From the NCBI GenBank assembly GCA_900316975.1, contig ONFA01000022.1, positions 1-37,762 of the forward strand: 37,762 bases of DNA, read 5' to 3'. A program made the translations under genes and the position numbers. This document shows, piece after piece, positions 23,088-33,558 of the stretch. The notes beneath the pieces are model-generated. The model saw nothing but the letters and a program-made list of their open reading frames with translations. It ran no database searches and had not been told where the DNA came from. Origin of the DNA: an uncultured Prevotellaceae bacterium (GTDB taxonomy: Bacteria > Bacteroidota > Bacteroidia > Bacteroidales > Bacteroidaceae). The first letter of the stretch is position 1. Each line of letters begins with the position of its first letter.

Positions 23088-24068
23088 TCAAATGGAGATG
23101 TTGTGGAGGATGTCGAGCAGGTTGCGGTCGATGGCACGGTCTTCCTTAATGGCACGGGAGAAGGGGACATAGACAATCTCGTCGTTGTCGATGCCGACCA
23201 TGACGTTGCGAAGCCCTTTCTGGATGGCTTGGATAGAGGCAGCCCCCATACGACTTGCGATGATGCGGTCGTGAGCCGTAGGATGTCCTCCTCGTTGGGC
23301 ATGACCGATGATGGAGATGCGCACATCAAGTTCGGGATATTGATTCTTGACAAACTCAGCATAGTGCATGGCACCACCTGTCTGTTCGTTGGCAGCCACA
23401 AGCACGATGGAACTGCCCTTGGTCTTTCGGAAGCCTTTCTGAATGAAATGATTCAGTTGCTCGTCTTCCACCTCGATGGTGGGCACGATGGCTTCTTCCG
23501 CTCCTGCTGCAATGCCACTGTTGAGGGCAAGGAAACCTGCACCATCGCCCATCACTTCAACGAAGAAAAGACGTTCGTGGCTCGTGGCAGTGTCGCGAAT
23601 CTTATCGACGGTCTGCATAATGGTGTTGAGGGCTGTGTCATAGCCAATGGTGGTGTCGGTGCCACAAAGGTTGTTGTCAATAGTGGCAGGGATGGCAATG
23701 CACGGGAAATCAAATTCCTGTGCAAAGATGCGAGCGCCGTGAATGGTACCGTCGCCGCCGATGACGATGAGCGCATCGATGTTTTCCTTCACCAAATTCT
23801 CGTATGCCTTCTTACGTCCTTCGGGGTTCTTGAACTCCTTGGAGGGGGAGGACTTGAGAATGGTGCCTCCATACTGGATGATGTTGCTGACGCTCTGTGT
23901 CTCGAACTCGACTATATCACCTTCGATAAGCCCTCTGTAACCGTGATAGACGGCTTTTACCTTAAGTCCGTTATAGATGGCGGAACGTGTGACAGCACGG
24001 ATGGCGCAGTTCATGCCAGGAGCGTCGTTGCCTGATGTGATGATTCCAATCGTTTTGATTTCAGCCAT
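23088..24068 (-). CDS. pfkA: 6-phosphofructokinase-like protein
   Basis: Phosphofructokinase family protein of 326 residues, the usual short bacterial length. It has the GGDGT nucleotide motif at 104-108 (the ATP-type glycine rather than the PPi-type aspartate), the catalytic D131 in [16 protein letters not shown] and the effector-site-like [15 protein letters not shown] region. Three normally strict positions differ: SGGDAPGMN is [14 protein letters not shown] is PATID, and DND is DNN (N133). It may thus be a less typical or regulatory paralog, or simply clade variation. It lies 8 bp after the aminotransferase gene and is the last gene of the minus-strand block. Glycolytic PFK is the default reading. 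Confidence 0.88.
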   Translation of the reverse strand: MAEIKTIGIITSGNDAPGMNCAIRAVTRSAIYNGLKVKAVYHGYRGLIEGDIVEFETQSVSNIIQYGGTILKSSPSKEFKNPEGRKKAYENLVKENIDALIVIGGDGTIHGARIFAQEFDFPCIAIPATIDNNLCGTDTTIGYDTALNTIMQTVDKIRDTATSHERLFFVEVMGDGAGFLALNSGIAAGAEEAIVPTIEVEDEQLNHFIQKGFRKTKGSSIVLVAANEQTGGAMHYAEFVKNQYPELDVRISIIGHAQRGGHPTAHDRIIASRMGAASIQAIQKGLRNVMVGIDNDEIVYVPFSRAIKEDRAIDRNLLDILHNISI

Positions 24069-24076
24069 ATTGTCAT

Positions 24077-25189
24077 TTACAATTTTAATGATTTACAATT
24101 GATAATTTCTATAACGTATGCCACTTCTTCATGAGTCATGGCAGGATTGAGCGGAAGACTCAGTTCCTCACGAGCCAGCTGTTCGGCAACGGGCAAGGAG
24201 AAGCGGTTGTATTCTTTGTAGCAAGTTTGCTGGTGAGGAGGTATAGGATAGTGGATGAGGGTGTGGATGCCCTTACTGAGCAGGAAGGCTTGCAAGGCAT
24301 CACGATGGGGTGTGAAAACAGGAAAGATATGATAGACGTTGCTTCCCTCCCCCATGAGAACAGGTAAGCGTACCGCATCATTCTTGATATTGCCGTAATA
24401 TGTATGTGCAATGTCCATCCGTCGGCGGTTTTCCTCGTCAAGGTATTTGAGTTTCACATCAAGCACGGCTGCCTGCACTTCGTCCAATCTGCTATTACGT
24501 CCTTTGTGCCGGGCGATGTATTTTTCGGAGAAGCCGTAGTTGGCGATGGAACGGATGGTTTGTGCCAAGGCTTCATCGTCAGTGGTCACAGCACCGGCAT
24601 CACCTAATGCACCGAGATTCTTGCCTGGATAGAAGCTGTGGCATGCGGCATGACCAAGGGAGCCTGTGCGCTTTGTTTTGTAGCAGCATCCGTGCGCTTG
24701 TGCGTTGTCTTCGATGAGCAGAAGGTTGTTGCTGTCACAGATGGACTGTATGTGTTCGTCATAGGTGCATCGTCCATAGAGGTGTACGAGCAGAAGTGCT
24801 TTAGTATGAGGGGTGATGGCCTGTTTAAGGGCCTCGAGATTGAGGTCAAGCGTCGAGGCATCAATATCGATGAAGGTTGGCTTCAAACGGTTTTCAGTGA
24901 TGGCAAGGACGGTGGCAATGAATGTGTTGGCAGGAACAAGGATTTCATCACCCTCGCAGAGTTTCCCCATTTCCATGTAGGCACGCAGGGTGAGGGTGAG
25001 GGCATCCAATCCGTTTGCCACCCCCACGCAGCAACGTGTTCCGATATAGTCGGCGTAGTGCTGTTCGAACTGCTGCACAGCGTGCCCTTGCAGGTACCAT
25101 CCGCTACCTACCACGTCAGCCACTGCCTGTTGTATCTCATCGGCATGCAGCGCCGTCACTTTCTTTAATTCAAGATAGGGTATATTCAT
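24077..25189 (-). CDS. DegT/DnrJ/EryC1 sugar aminotransferase, FdtB/QdtB-like
   Basis: PLP-dependent aminotransferase that converts a nucleotide-linked keto-sugar to an amino sugar. The 370 residues start [10 protein letters not shown]. The fold-I sugar aminotransferase motifs are clear: [25 protein letters not shown] (D161) and the Schiff-base lysine K190 in [26 protein letters not shown] and [10 protein letters not shown] near the end are typical of FdtB-type enzymes. It is preceded by a GNAT gene with a 4-nt overlap (ATGA) and an FdtA-like isomerase, which makes the product likely a dTDP-3-amino-3,6-dideoxyhexose. The exact sugar (Fuc3N or Qui3N) cannot be decided here. A start at 25198 (MGRMNIPYL) is possible. 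Confidence 0.88.
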   Translation of the reverse strand: MNIPYLELKKVTALHADEIQQAVADVVGSGWYLQGHAVQQFEQHYADYIGTRCCVGVANGLDALTLTLRAYMEMGKLCEGDEILVPANTFIATVLAITENRLKPTFIDIDASTLDLNLEALKQAITPHTKALLLVHLYGRCTYDEHIQSICDSNNLLLIEDNAQAHGCCYKTKRTGSLGHAACHSFYPGKNLGALGDAGAVTTDDEALAQTIRSIANYGFSEKYIARHKGRNSRLDEVQAAVLDVKLKYLDEENRRRMDIAHTYYGNIKNDAVRLPVLMGEGSNVYHIFPVFTPHRDALQAFLLSKGIHTLIHYPIPPHQQTCYKEYNRFSLPVAEQLAREELSLPLNPAMTHEEVAYVIEIINCKSLKL

Positions 25190-26124
25190 ACGTCCCACTC
25201 ATAAGTGTCATAACAGATGGTGCGCCCACCGAAACCTTCTTTCTGTGCCACCAAACCTTCGTTGAGGATGGAGCCATCGCCTTCGGTGGAGCGTCCGAAA
25301 TCCATATAGGGTATATTGGGAAAATCATGATGCATCACATAGTCGTGGATGGCATCGACAGCACCGCATTCCTTACCTACATCGTTGGAAGAGCAATACT
25401 GCCCGTGCAGTACCTGAGAAGTCAAATAGAATGTCATGCCCGCAACGACCTGACCATCGAGCAATGCATTGTACTGGATGATGTTCTGGGGAAAACGAGC
25501 ATGGAGCATCCGAATTTCATCGAGCGCATGGACGGGATGCACTTGATGACGGCTCATTAGATTCTCTTCAAGCACTTGCCAGAAAGGAGCAAAGTCGTCG
25601 GTGCGCACCACCTCGACCCCTACATCCTGTGCCCGACGTAAACGTCTTCGACGATCTTTGCGCCAACGGAGATGGCGCTGCATGAAGATGGTTGTGCCGA
25701 CGTCACGGGTGACAAGGCGCGCCTTGCAGATCCAGAACAAGGGGTACAAATCTTCTTCGGAGGGCAACTGGTGATAGACCCACGGGACGGGTTTATAAAC
25801 GACCCTACGAATGCCGCATTGAGGCAGATATGCATTGAGTTCCTTAAACAGCTGGATGACGTCTGCCGCCGTGACATCGACATCCATGAGCAAACCGCCG
25901 TAGGTCAAGCCCTGGTGGGAGTAGAGAGTGGTGTCCACAATATTGGCAGGCAGGATGGAGTGCAGATGATTCCCCACGAAGAACATAAGCGAATGGTCTT
26001 CGAAACGGTCGCTGTGGTAGTCCATATAGTCGCGGAAGAACAGGAATGTTGCATTGCGTGCTTTCGCCACATACTTGTCCCACAACGGTTTATCAGCAGG
26101 GGTGTATCTCCTTATCTCGAACAT
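25186..26124 (-). CDS. GNAT/FemAB-type acyltransferase
   Basis: A 312-residue protein with two GNAT-like halves as in FemAB and related acyltransferases. Features include [25 protein letters not shown] at the start, [11 protein letters not shown], the basic run [14 protein letters not shown] at about 152-165 and, in the second half, [17 protein letters not shown] and [21 protein letters not shown], with the late [17 protein letters not shown] resembling FemAB-family glycosyl/acyl enzymes. No signal peptide or membrane span. It overlaps the aminotransferase by 4 nt and the isomerase by 13 nt. The likely role is N-acylation of the amino sugar made by its neighbours (in place of FdtC) or of a glycan carrying it; this is inferred from context. 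Confidence 0.8.
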   Translation of the reverse strand: MFEIRRYTPADKPLWDKYVAKARNATFLFFRDYMDYHSDRFEDHSLMFFVGNHLHSILPANIVDTTLYSHQGLTYGGLLMDVDVTAADVIQLFKELNAYLPQCGIRRVVYKPVPWVYHQLPSEEDLYPLFWICKARLVTRDVGTTIFMQRHLRWRKDRRRRLRRAQDVGVEVVRTDDFAPFWQVLEENLMSRHQVHPVHALDEIRMLHARFPQNIIQYNALLDGQVVAGMTFYLTSQVLHGQYCSSNDVGKECGAVDAIHDYVMHHDFPNIPYMDFGRSTEGDGSILNEGLVAQKEGFGGRTICYDTYEWDV

Positions 26125-26525
26125 CTCTTGTAGTTTAGAAACTCTGAGTAATCGTAGATATAGTCGTCTTCGTCATAGAGTTCGGATGCCAAGACCATGC
26201 ACACGGCACCACTGGAGAAGTCATCCAATGTCCGCCACATGCCAGGCTTAATGAGCAGTCCTTGCCAAGGGTGGTTGAGCAAAACAGTCTGCCTGTCGGC
26301 ACCATTGTCGAGGGTGACAGTGAAACTGCCACTCATGGCAACAACGAGTTGGTAGAGATTCTTGTGTGCATGCCCCCCTCGGCTTTCACCACCAGGTACA
26401 TCATAGGTCCAATAAACCCGCTTGATGTTGAAAGGCACATTTATCATCTGCTCTGCTACCGTCAGATTGCCACGCGGGTCAACAATCTTTGGCAACTCTA
26501 TGATTTCGTAGTCAAGTTTGCTCAT
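26112..26525 (-). CDS. dTDP-4-keto-6-deoxyhexose 3,4-ketoisomerase, FdtA/WxcM-like
   Basis: A small cupin enzyme, 137 residues, that would move the keto group of dTDP-4-keto-6-deoxyglucose from C4 to C3 for later transamination. The pattern is typical: EIIELPKIVDPRGNLTVAEQ at the N-terminus, RVYWTYDVPGGESRGGHAHKN with the catalytic histidines H52 and H54, and WRTLDDFSSGAVCMVLAS at the end of the cupin. It overlaps ispH by 14 nt upstream and the GNAT gene by 13 nt downstream. The genes for dTDP-glucose synthesis (rmlA, rmlB) are not in the window. FdtA and QdtA types differ in stereochemistry and cannot be separated by eye. Confidence 0.87.
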   Translation of the reverse strand: MSKLDYEIIELPKIVDPRGNLTVAEQMINVPFNIKRVYWTYDVPGGESRGGHAHKNLYQLVVAMSGSFTVTLDNGADRQTVLLNHPWQGLLIKPGMWRTLDDFSSGAVCMVLASELYDEDDYIYDYSEFLNYKRCSR

Positions 26526-27363
26526 TCTCTATTCTCCTTTTACATTCTTCCATCAACCATTTCGGAGTACTGGTGGCTCCGCAAATGCCTACGGATTCTA
26601 TTCCTTCGAACCAACTGAAGTCAATTTCTGAGGGGTCGTCTATCATGTAGGTGCGAGGATTAACCGACAAGCACTGGTTATAGAGAACTTTTCCGTTGGA
26701 ACTCTTCTTGCCGCATACAAAGAGAATGACATCATGCTTGGATGCAAACTCCACGATGTTGGGAATGCGGTTTGCCACCTGACGACAAATGGTGTCGAAA
26801 TAGTGAAAATGGGCTCCCTCCTGCATGTTAGACTCTATGTAACTGACTATCTCACGGAAACCTTCCAGTGATTTTGTCGTCTGCGAAAAGAGTTGGATAT
26901 CATGGCTCAAATCCAATTTTTTAGCATCATCCAGATTCTCTATGACGATAGCAGTTCCTTCGGTCTGTCCCACAAGACCCACCACTTCGGCATGTCCGTT
27001 CTTGCCGTAAATGACTATTTGTCCCCCTTCTTCGTATGCTTTCTTGATGCGCTTCTGAAGATTCAGCACTACAGGGCATGTGGCATCTATCAGTCTGATG
27101 TTCTGCCGTTCCGCCTTCATGTAGGTCAGGGGTGGTTCGCCATGGGCACGGAGCAACATCTGGGTGTCATGAAGAGAGTCGAGGTCGGAATGCTCCACTG
27201 TGGTCAGCCCCATCTTCTTCAATCGCTCCACCTCTCGTCCGTTATGCACAATGTCGCCTAAGCAATAAAGCGAATCGCTCTTTGCCAATTCCTCCTCTGC
27301 TTTCTTGATGGCTGTCGTGACACCAAAGCAGAATCCTGACCCTTCATCAATCTCAATCAGCAT
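26512..27363 (-). CDS. ispH: 4-hydroxy-3-methylbut-2-enyl diphosphate reductase IspH
   Basis: Last enzyme of the MEP isoprenoid pathway, an iron-sulfur reductase making IPP and DMAPP. The 283-residue protein is near the short form typical of Bacteroidetes. Cluster cysteines are C12 (SGFCFGV), C96 (DATCPVV) and C192 (TICRQVANR). Substrate residues H40 (GDIVHNG), H74 (RAHGEPP) and the H124/E126 pair (NGHAEVVG) are all present, and SSNGKVLYN follows. It overlaps cmk by 7 nt, so the porQ-cmk-ispH order seen in Bacteroidales is conserved, with the sugar genes added behind it. Confidence 0.95.
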   Translation of the reverse strand: MLIEIDEGSGFCFGVTTAIKKAEEELAKSDSLYCLGDIVHNGREVERLKKMGLTTVEHSDLDSLHDTQMLLRAHGEPPLTYMKAERQNIRLIDATCPVVLNLQKRIKKAYEEGGQIVIYGKNGHAEVVGLVGQTEGTAIVIENLDDAKKLDLSHDIQLFSQTTKSLEGFREIVSYIESNMQEGAHFHYFDTICRQVANRIPNIVEFASKHDVILFVCGKKSSNGKVLYNQCLSVNPRTYMIDDPSEIDFSWFEGIESVGICGATSTPKWLMEECKRRIENEQT

Positions 27364-28073
27364 TTCGCTACGGTTTCTTTATATCTTTCTAACAACCAAG
27401 CACTCTGTTCCTCACGAGTCAGTTGGGAGTTGTCGAGCACAATGGCGTCTTCAGCCTGACGAAGTGGTGCGACCTCTCGATGGGAATCGATGTAGTCACG
27501 TTCTTCCACATTTTTCAGTATTTCATCGTAATTCAAGGCATCTCGCTCCGCCTGCGTCTTGGCTTTCCCCATCAATTCGTCGAAACGACGCTGTGCACGA
27601 ACTCTCGACGATGCTGTGACAAACACTTTCAGTTCTGCCTGCGGAAAAACGGCAGTTCCGATATCTCTGCCATCCATCACGATGCCTTTCTCCTTGCCCA
27701 TTGCCTGCTGCTGTTCGGTCAGTAAAGCACGCACGAACGGCAACGCTGCAACAGGACTCACACGATTGCTCACATCCATCTGGCGAATTTCATCTTCCAC
27801 TTTCTCACCATTGAGGTAGGTGTCAGGACGCCCTGTCTCGGCATTGAACTTGAAACCTATCTGGATCTTTCCTGCATCAACAGCCGCCTTCAACGCATCT
27901 TCTTTAATGCCTTCATCAGGATACATGCCATTGCGCATCGCATAGAGTGTCACGGCACGGTACATGGCACCTGTGTCAACATACACATAGCCTATCTCTT
28001 TTGCCAACTGCTTAGCCATCGTACTCTTGCCACAACTGGAGTGGCCGTCTATTGCTATAATAATCTTCTTCAT
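27357..28073 (-). CDS. cmk: Cytidylate kinase
   Basis: Phosphorylates CMP and dCMP with ATP for nucleotide synthesis. 238 residues. The P-loop is GHSSCGKST at 10-18. [50 protein letters not shown] and the arginine-rich lid [13 protein letters not shown] follow in the normal order. It overlaps porQ by 4 nt (ATGA) upstream and ispH by 7 nt downstream, indicating tight co-expression. No unusual features. Confidence 0.95.
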   Translation of the reverse strand: MKKIIIAIDGHSSCGKSTMAKQLAKEIGYVYVDTGAMYRAVTLYAMRNGMYPDEGIKEDALKAAVDAGKIQIGFKFNAETGRPDTYLNGEKVEDEIRQMDVSNRVSPVAALPFVRALLTEQQQAMGKEKGIVMDGRDIGTAVFPQAELKVFVTASSRVRAQRRFDELMGKAKTQAERDALNYDEILKNVEERDYIDSHREVAPLRQAEDAIVLDNSQLTREEQSAWLLERYKETVAKC

Positions 28074-29020
28074 AATGAAAAACCTGCATTTATCAATAAG
28101 GAGGATGCCGCTATATGGTATTTTCCGTAAGCCACTCCCACCTTGAATTTCTTCACGTTAAGTCCTGCACCAATGCTGAAACCTGCCCAATGACTCTTGT
28201 CTGCCACTTTCATCTCATGTGCACGACGGAAATTGTACCCCAGTGCTATCCATGTATTCTTAGAAGGCAATATATCGGCACCCAACACAAAATGCTGGAT
28301 GAACTTCACATCATCCCAATGGGTCACATCGTCGGCTGTCAACGACACACGAAGCGGAGCATTTGCAAAATCTTTGCTCAAGCCAAAAGCCAAATCGAAA
28401 GGAAGGGATTCTTTGCTACCATCATCGTAGAGCGAATTGATTTGTCCACCCAGATTACGTCCCACCACCGAGAAAGAAAAACCATGTGCCTCATCAAAAT
28501 AGTTCAATGCCAAATCGGCGCCAATGGCTGTGCTGGAATATTCGGCATAATTACTCAACAAAACCTTGGCAGTGATGGCACCACTCCAATAGTCACTTAA
28601 AAGATAGGAATAGGAGGTCTGGAAATTCATGTCCTTGGCAGAGAAGGAACCTACCACGGTGCCTTGTTCGTCTGTTTCGTCCATTTTTCCATAATTCAGC
28701 ATCTGTGCACCGATTGCCCATGTGCCCCTCTCCCCTATCGCCTTCGTGTAACCTGCCGACAACAAGTAACTGGAACGGATGTATGAGTTATATCCAAGCA
28801 GAATACTATTATCTGAAACATTCGTCAACATGGCAGCATTTGTCCACATCATACTTGCATCATCTTCCACAATGCTGATGTTGGCACCGCCCAATGCCCC
28901 CGAATGCGCACTCATCGGGACATTCAGAAACTGATATCCCGTTTTCCCATCCTGTGCCCACATAATGGCAGCACATGCAAGGAGTGCCATACAGAGAATA
29001 TATCTACTTAAGTGTTTCAT
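28070..29020 (-). CDS. porQ: Type IX secretion system protein PorQ
   Basis: A 316-residue outer-membrane beta-barrel-type protein of the PorV/PorQ family. The signal peptide ends about residue 22 (AAIMWAQ). The N-terminal [35 protein letters not shown] is the diagnostic start of this family (residues close to a barrel entry), with later [19 protein letters not shown] and repeating beta-strands. In Porphyromonas PorQ is grouped with the attachment-complex components of type IX secretion, and the gene is found next to cmk and ispH, as here. It overlaps meaB by 17 nt. Presence implies that the organism has, or had, a type IX secretion system. Confidence 0.88.
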   Translation of the reverse strand: MKHLSRYILCMALLACAAIMWAQDGKTGYQFLNVPMSAHSGALGGANISIVEDDASMMWTNAAMLTNVSDNSILLGYNSYIRSSYLLSAGYTKAIGERGTWAIGAQMLNYGKMDETDEQGTVVGSFSAKDMNFQTSYSYLLSDYWSGAITAKVLLSNYAEYSSTAIGADLALNYFDEAHGFSFSVVGRNLGGQINSLYDDGSKESLPFDLAFGLSKDFANAPLRVSLTADDVTHWDDVKFIQHFVLGADILPSKNTWIALGYNFRRAHEMKVADKSHWAGFSIGAGLNVKKFKVGVAYGKYHIAASSLLINAGFSL

Positions 29021-30104
29021 AATAAGTATCTAAAAGTTTCTTGGCTGCCACAAACGAGGTGATTTGTCCACCCAACACCTCCTTTTCCATCTCTGCAATC
29101 ATGTTCTTGACGGAAGGATTATAATAGAAACTATTCTTCAGGTGTTCATTGATGCTTTCATACATCCAATACTTGGACTGTTCATTACGACGATACTGGA
29201 AGTAGCCGCTCTCCTTCACCTTGCCGATGTAGTCAAAGATCATCTTCAACACTTTGTCAATGTTCAATTCATAGAAACCAGAATAGCACATCACTTCTGG
29301 CACTATGCCGCTATCGGGAACAGGGAACAGATGCAAGGCATTCCGAAAGTGGGATGCCGCCAACTCAGCCTTATCCACATTATTGCCATCTGCCTTATTA
29401 ATCACGATGCCATCTGCTATTTCCATAATACCACGTTTGATGCCTTGCAGTTCATCACCCGTACCAGCCAACTGGATCAAAAGGAAATAGTCCACCATTG
29501 AATGACATGCGGTTTCGCTCTGTCCCACACCAACGGTCTCCACAAAGATATTGTCATAGCCTGCAGCCTCGCACAAGATGATCGTCTCACGGGTCTTACG
29601 GGCAACACCACCTAAACTTCCCGCTGTCGGACTGGGACGGATGAAGGATTTGGGATGAACTGCCAATTTCTCCATACGAGTCTTATCACCCAGTATGCTT
29701 CCCTTGGTCTTCTCGGACGAAGGATCAATGGCAAGCACTGCCAACTTTCCTCCATAATTTTCCAAGAGATGTACACCAAAAGCATCAATACTGGTGGATT
29801 TTCCGGCTCCTGGCACACCGCTGATACCGATTCTCACCGAATTACCTGAATAGGGCAGACATTTCTCTATGACCTCCTGAGCAATCGCCTGATGTTCAGG
29901 CAGGACGCTCTCTATCAGAGTGACAGCCTGACTCAACATACTCACGTTCCCTTTCAGAATGCCATCAACATACCCGGCAGGAGTATATAACTTCTGCCTC
30001 TTCTTCCTCATCTGCTTCAGATAGGGATTCACAATGGATGGCTGCGCCACACCTGCATTCACCTGCAAGCCTGCGTATTCAGCACTGTTCTCTGGATGTT
30101 CCAT
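29004..30104 (-). CDS. meaB: Methylmalonyl-CoA mutase-associated GTPase MeaB
   Basis: G3E-family GTPase that protects and reactivates B12-dependent methylmalonyl-CoA mutase, used for propionate/succinate metabolism. From MEHPENSAEY the protein has 366 residues; the frame also reaches back to 30143, but the extra residues are lysine-rich and not family-like. Walker A is GVPGAGKS at 96-103. The following FGVHLLENYGGKLAVLAIDPSS, the KTRMEKLA and RPSPTAGSLGGVARKTRE blocks and the base-specificity motif NKAD (VINKADGN) are all diagnostic. It overlaps porQ by 17 nt and lies 51 bp behind the DUF1573 gene. The mutase genes are outside the window. Confidence 0.94.
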   Translation of the reverse strand: MEHPENSAEYAGLQVNAGVAQPSIVNPYLKQMRKKRQKLYTPAGYVDGILKGNVSMLSQAVTLIESVLPEHQAIAQEVIEKCLPYSGNSVRIGISGVPGAGKSTSIDAFGVHLLENYGGKLAVLAIDPSSEKTKGSILGDKTRMEKLAVHPKSFIRPSPTAGSLGGVARKTRETIILCEAAGYDNIFVETVGVGQSETACHSMVDYFLLIQLAGTGDELQGIKRGIMEIADGIVINKADGNNVDKAELAASHFRNALHLFPVPDSGIVPEVMCYSGFYELNIDKVLKMIFDYIGKVKESGYFQYRRNEQSKYWMYESINEHLKNSFYYNPSVKNMIAEMEKEVLGGQITSFVAAKKLLDTYYETLK

Positions 30105-30155
30105 ATCTTTATTCTTTCTTATCTTGTACTCTAAAAGCTTCAACAGACAGAAGAT

Positions 30156-31223
30156 TTACTGCTCAAAATGCACATTCACCACTTCCTTCGGTTTGTTAGT
30201 GTCATTGGTGATAATCAGTATACGCGGCTGCGCCTTTGACATACCCAAAAATCTTGCATCAACTGTTACATTCATCTTCACCTCTTCCCCCGGCTGCAAC
30301 TCCGTCTTTGGCAATGAGACTGTAATTGCCTGATTGAAAGCCTGTATCTTATTCAATTTCAAGACGCCCTTACCCTTATTACTCAATTTCACATGTCCTG
30401 TCAGCTTTGTTTTCTTTCCCAATTTGCCGATGTTCAGTTCTGTTGTGGAGATTTGAAAATTAGGCTTTTTAGCAAACTCTTCCGCAAAATGCAAATCAGG
30501 CAAAAGAACTGCTGACACGGCAATTTCGTTGTTCGAGCCAACCTTATCGCCTGAGAATCGCGCCAGATAGATACTGGTTTGATTCAATCCCAAATCTTGC
30601 AGTTTGTCACTATGCAACGTCAACTCTATCTTTCCACGACGCCCACGTGCAATCATCTCGGGATTATACTCTGCAGTGATGTAAGACGGCAAATGCATCA
30701 GCATTGGCGTATACACGGTTGAACCATTATTTAATATCTCTATTTCTGCCTTGGCTGAATCACCCGCACTCACGTCCATAAATTCCACATTGTTGGTACT
30801 CAACAGGATTTCATCAATACTATAGGGATACAACTCTTCCAATGTCTGTTTCTCCCCATTGTTCACCAACGCTTTCATCCGAATGCGCACAGGCTTTTCA
30901 TCGGCATTAGTGTAAACGTCTATATATCGGTCAAAATGTCCCAACAACATAGCATCATACGTGATGCTGATTTCACCATCATCGCCTTTCAGCAGAGGGT
31001 CTCTTGTCCATTTAGGAGTCAAACATCCACAACCAGCATCAACATCCCGAATCAACAGCGGGTTTTTATCCTTATTTGTGAATTTGAACACGGCTGTCAC
31101 AGGCTTCTTCCAAATAGTTGAACCGGCATTCACAACGGTCTTGTCAAATGATATTCTCTGTGCAAAACCGTTCAGGGTAAACACCAAACCCATCATACAC
31201 ATTATAACGTATTTCCTATTCAT
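30156..31223 (-). CDS. Exported DUF1573 protein
   Basis: Secreted or periplasmic protein of 355 residues with unknown function. The signal peptide ends about residue 21 (NGFAQ/RISFD). At the start of the mature part DKTVVNAGSTIWKKPVTAVFKFTNKDKNPLLIRDVDAGCGCLTPKW is the classical DUF1573 immunoglobulin-like domain with the CGC motif. Two further beta-sandwich units follow (around residues 120-220 and 240-350), the last with GKKTKLTGHVKLSNKGKGVLKLNK. The protein likely works outside the inner membrane, perhaps as a scaffold. It lies 36 bp behind relA/spoT and 51 bp ahead of meaB. Confidence 0.88.
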   Translation of the reverse strand: MNRKYVIMCMMGLVFTLNGFAQRISFDKTVVNAGSTIWKKPVTAVFKFTNKDKNPLLIRDVDAGCGCLTPKWTRDPLLKGDDGEISITYDAMLLGHFDRYIDVYTNADEKPVRIRMKALVNNGEKQTLEELYPYSIDEILLSTNNVEFMDVSAGDSAKAEIEILNNGSTVYTPMLMHLPSYITAEYNPEMIARGRRGKIELTLHSDKLQDLGLNQTSIYLARFSGDKVGSNNEIAVSAVLLPDLHFAEEFAKKPNFQISTTELNIGKLGKKTKLTGHVKLSNKGKGVLKLNKIQAFNQAITVSLPKTELQPGEEVKMNVTVDARFLGMSKAQPRILIITNDTNKPKEVVNVHFEQ

Positions 31224-31259
31224 ATTATTGTCTTTCCTTGCTCTATATTTGTATTCTAA

Positions 31260-33488
31260 TTATATTCGAGAAGCCTCTTTCACATCTGGAATATCGCGAA
31301 GACCGCTAATAATTTCATCGACCTCCTTTGTATCATGCACATACATCTGTATCGTACATTCAAAGATACCATCATCACACTCCACCTCCAACTTATGAAT
31401 GTTGATGCCATGAAGTTGTGATATCACTTGAGTCATCTCATGCAATAGACCTAATTTATCAAAACCTTTCACATAAATGGAAACTGGGAATAATGCCATT
31501 CTGTTCATTTCCCATTTTGCCGCCAAAACGCGATTGCCATGATTGGCTTTCAACTTCTCTGCTGTTGGGCATTGCAGTTTATGAATGACAATATGTTTAT
31601 CATCATCAATATACCCCATTACCACATCACCAGGAATCGGCTTGCAACACTCACAAAGTGTGTAATCGTTCTGGAGGGATTCTTCAGTCAACGACAATGT
31701 CTTTTTCCTATCAAAATCAGGACCTACAGTTCCCTTACCTTTTATGCTCTTTTTCACAGATTTTCGCCCAAATGAAAAGAGCTTTTTCCATCCGCCGGTT
31801 CCGTCCTTTCCCTTAATCGCATCAAGGTCGGCACGCCCCAGACTTACCTTGCCTTCTGCAATAGCAACATAGAGAGCATCGGGTTTAGAGAGTTCGTGTA
31901 ACTTACACAGTTTCTCGATAATCAAAGAATCTCTAACAATATCGTTCTTTGCTAAAAACCGATCAAGTTCCAGTTCTCCATTCTTGCGTAACTCTCGTTC
32001 TTCTTTACGAAGGATGGAAAGAATCTTTGTTGTCGCCTTAGCCGTGGTTGCAATATTGAGCCATTCACGAGTTGGATGCACAGACTTTGAGGTAAGAATC
32101 TCCACCTGGTCGCCACTATTCAATTTGTAACTGATGGGAACCAACTTGTGATTCACCTTCGCACCGATACAATGGCTTCCCACAAATGTATGAATACTAA
32201 AGGCAAAATCAAGCGTGGTACTCCCCGCTGGCATGGTACGAATATCACCCTTCGGAGTAAAGACAAATATCTCTGATGCAAACAAATTCAACTTAATTGT
32301 ATCAAGGAAATCCATGGCGTCGGGTTGTGGGTCATCAAGAATCTCTTTGATAGTAGCCAACCACTTATCCAATTCCAATTCAGAGGCCGTTTCGGTCTTG
32401 TCACCATCCTTATACTTCCAATGTGCAGCAAAGCCCTTTTCTGCAATCTCATCCATACGGCGAGAACGAATCTGCACCTCAATCCATTCTCCTTGTTTTG
32501 ACATCAATGTGACATGAAGTGCCTGATAGCCATTCGCCTTAGGATGGCTCACCCAATCGCGGGTGCGATCAGGATGAGATGTGTATATTTTACACAGTTG
32601 GACATAGATATTAAAGCAGTCGTTGAGTTCGGTATCGATATCTTGCGGATCAAAGATGATACGCGCCGCCAAAATGTCATAAATTTCTTCAAATGGGATG
32701 TGCTTAGCCTGCATTTTCCGCCAAATGGAATATGGCGTCTTCACACGCTGCTTCATCTCATAGTTGAGCCCCATGCTATCCAATTGAGCACGAATTGGGG
32801 CCGCAAACTGGTCAAACACCGTGTCACGTTCCGCCTTCGTTGCTTGCAACTTCTTTTCAATTTCAGCATATTCATCAGGATGTTCAAACCTAAAACTCAA
32901 ATCCTCCAGTTCAGTCTTAATAGAGTTCAATCCCAACCTATTCGCAAGAGGTGCGTATATATAAAGGGTCTCGCCTGCTATCTTGTACTGCTTGTTAACA
33001 GCTTGACTACCCAATGTCCGCATATTGTGCAATCGGTCTGCAATCTTAATGAGGATGACACGGATATCATCACTCATCGTCAAAAGAAGTTTCTTAAAAT
33101 TCTCTGCCTGCGCAGATGCATGGTCGCCAAAAATACCACCGGAAATCTTGGTCAGTCCATCAACAATCTGTGCAATTTTAGGACCGAACATGTTCTCAAT
33201 GTCCTCAACGGTATAATCCGTATCTTCCACCACATCATGAAGAAGTGCAGAGCAAATGGATGTGGATCCCAATCCAATCTCAATACAAACAATCTGAGCA
33301 ACAGATATGGGATGTATAATGTATGGTTCACCGGAAAGACGACGAACTCCCTTGTGAGCATGTTTGGCAAAATTGAACGCTTTGGTAATAATGTCAACCT
33401 TCTTGCGGTGTTTGCTTGCCAAATAAGCATCTATCAATTTCTGAAATTCTGCATTGATTTTTTGCTCTTCTTGCTCTGTATTTGACAT
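31260..33488 (-). CDS. Bifunctional (p)ppGpp synthase/hydrolase RelA/SpoT
   Basis: Long Rel protein of 742 residues (start MSNTEQEEQ; an upstream in-frame start at 33503 adds MDDVI). Domain order: HD hydrolase with HDVVEDTDY at 84-92 and DRLHNMRT at about 151-158, synthetase with ANGYQALHVT and EVQIRSRRMDEIAEKGFAAHW, TGS domain (VFTPKGDIRTMPAGSTTLDFAF), a zinc-finger-like CECCKPIPGD and a C-terminal ACT domain. Both active sites look intact, so the enzyme likely makes and degrades the alarmone. It lies 70 bp behind mltD and 36 bp ahead of DUF1573. The usual symbol is rel or relA; I leave it open between relA and spoT nomenclature. Confidence 0.93.
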   Translation of the reverse strand: MSNTEQEEQKINAEFQKLIDAYLASKHRKKVDIITKAFNFAKHAHKGVRRLSGEPYIIHPISVAQIVCIEIGLGSTSICSALLHDVVEDTDYTVEDIENMFGPKIAQIVDGLTKISGGIFGDHASAQAENFKKLLLTMSDDIRVILIKIADRLHNMRTLGSQAVNKQYKIAGETLYIYAPLANRLGLNSIKTELEDLSFRFEHPDEYAEIEKKLQATKAERDTVFDQFAAPIRAQLDSMGLNYEMKQRVKTPYSIWRKMQAKHIPFEEIYDILAARIIFDPQDIDTELNDCFNIYVQLCKIYTSHPDRTRDWVSHPKANGYQALHVTLMSKQGEWIEVQIRSRRMDEIAEKGFAAHWKYKDGDKTETASELELDKWLATIKEILDDPQPDAMDFLDTIKLNLFASEIFVFTPKGDIRTMPAGSTTLDFAFSIHTFVGSHCIGAKVNHKLVPISYKLNSGDQVEILTSKSVHPTREWLNIATTAKATTKILSILRKEERELRKNGELELDRFLAKNDIVRDSLIIEKLCKLHELSKPDALYVAIAEGKVSLGRADLDAIKGKDGTGGWKKLFSFGRKSVKKSIKGKGTVGPDFDRKKTLSLTEESLQNDYTLCECCKPIPGDVVMGYIDDDKHIVIHKLQCPTAEKLKANHGNRVLAAKWEMNRMALFPVSIYVKGFDKLGLLHEMTQVISQLHGINIHKLEVECDDGIFECTIQMYVHDTKEVDEIISGLRDIPDVKEASRI

Positions 33489-33558
33489 GATAACGTCATC
33501 CATAAGCTTCTTCGAATTATCAATTTATCTCCAAACAAAAACACTCACATAACAAAGC

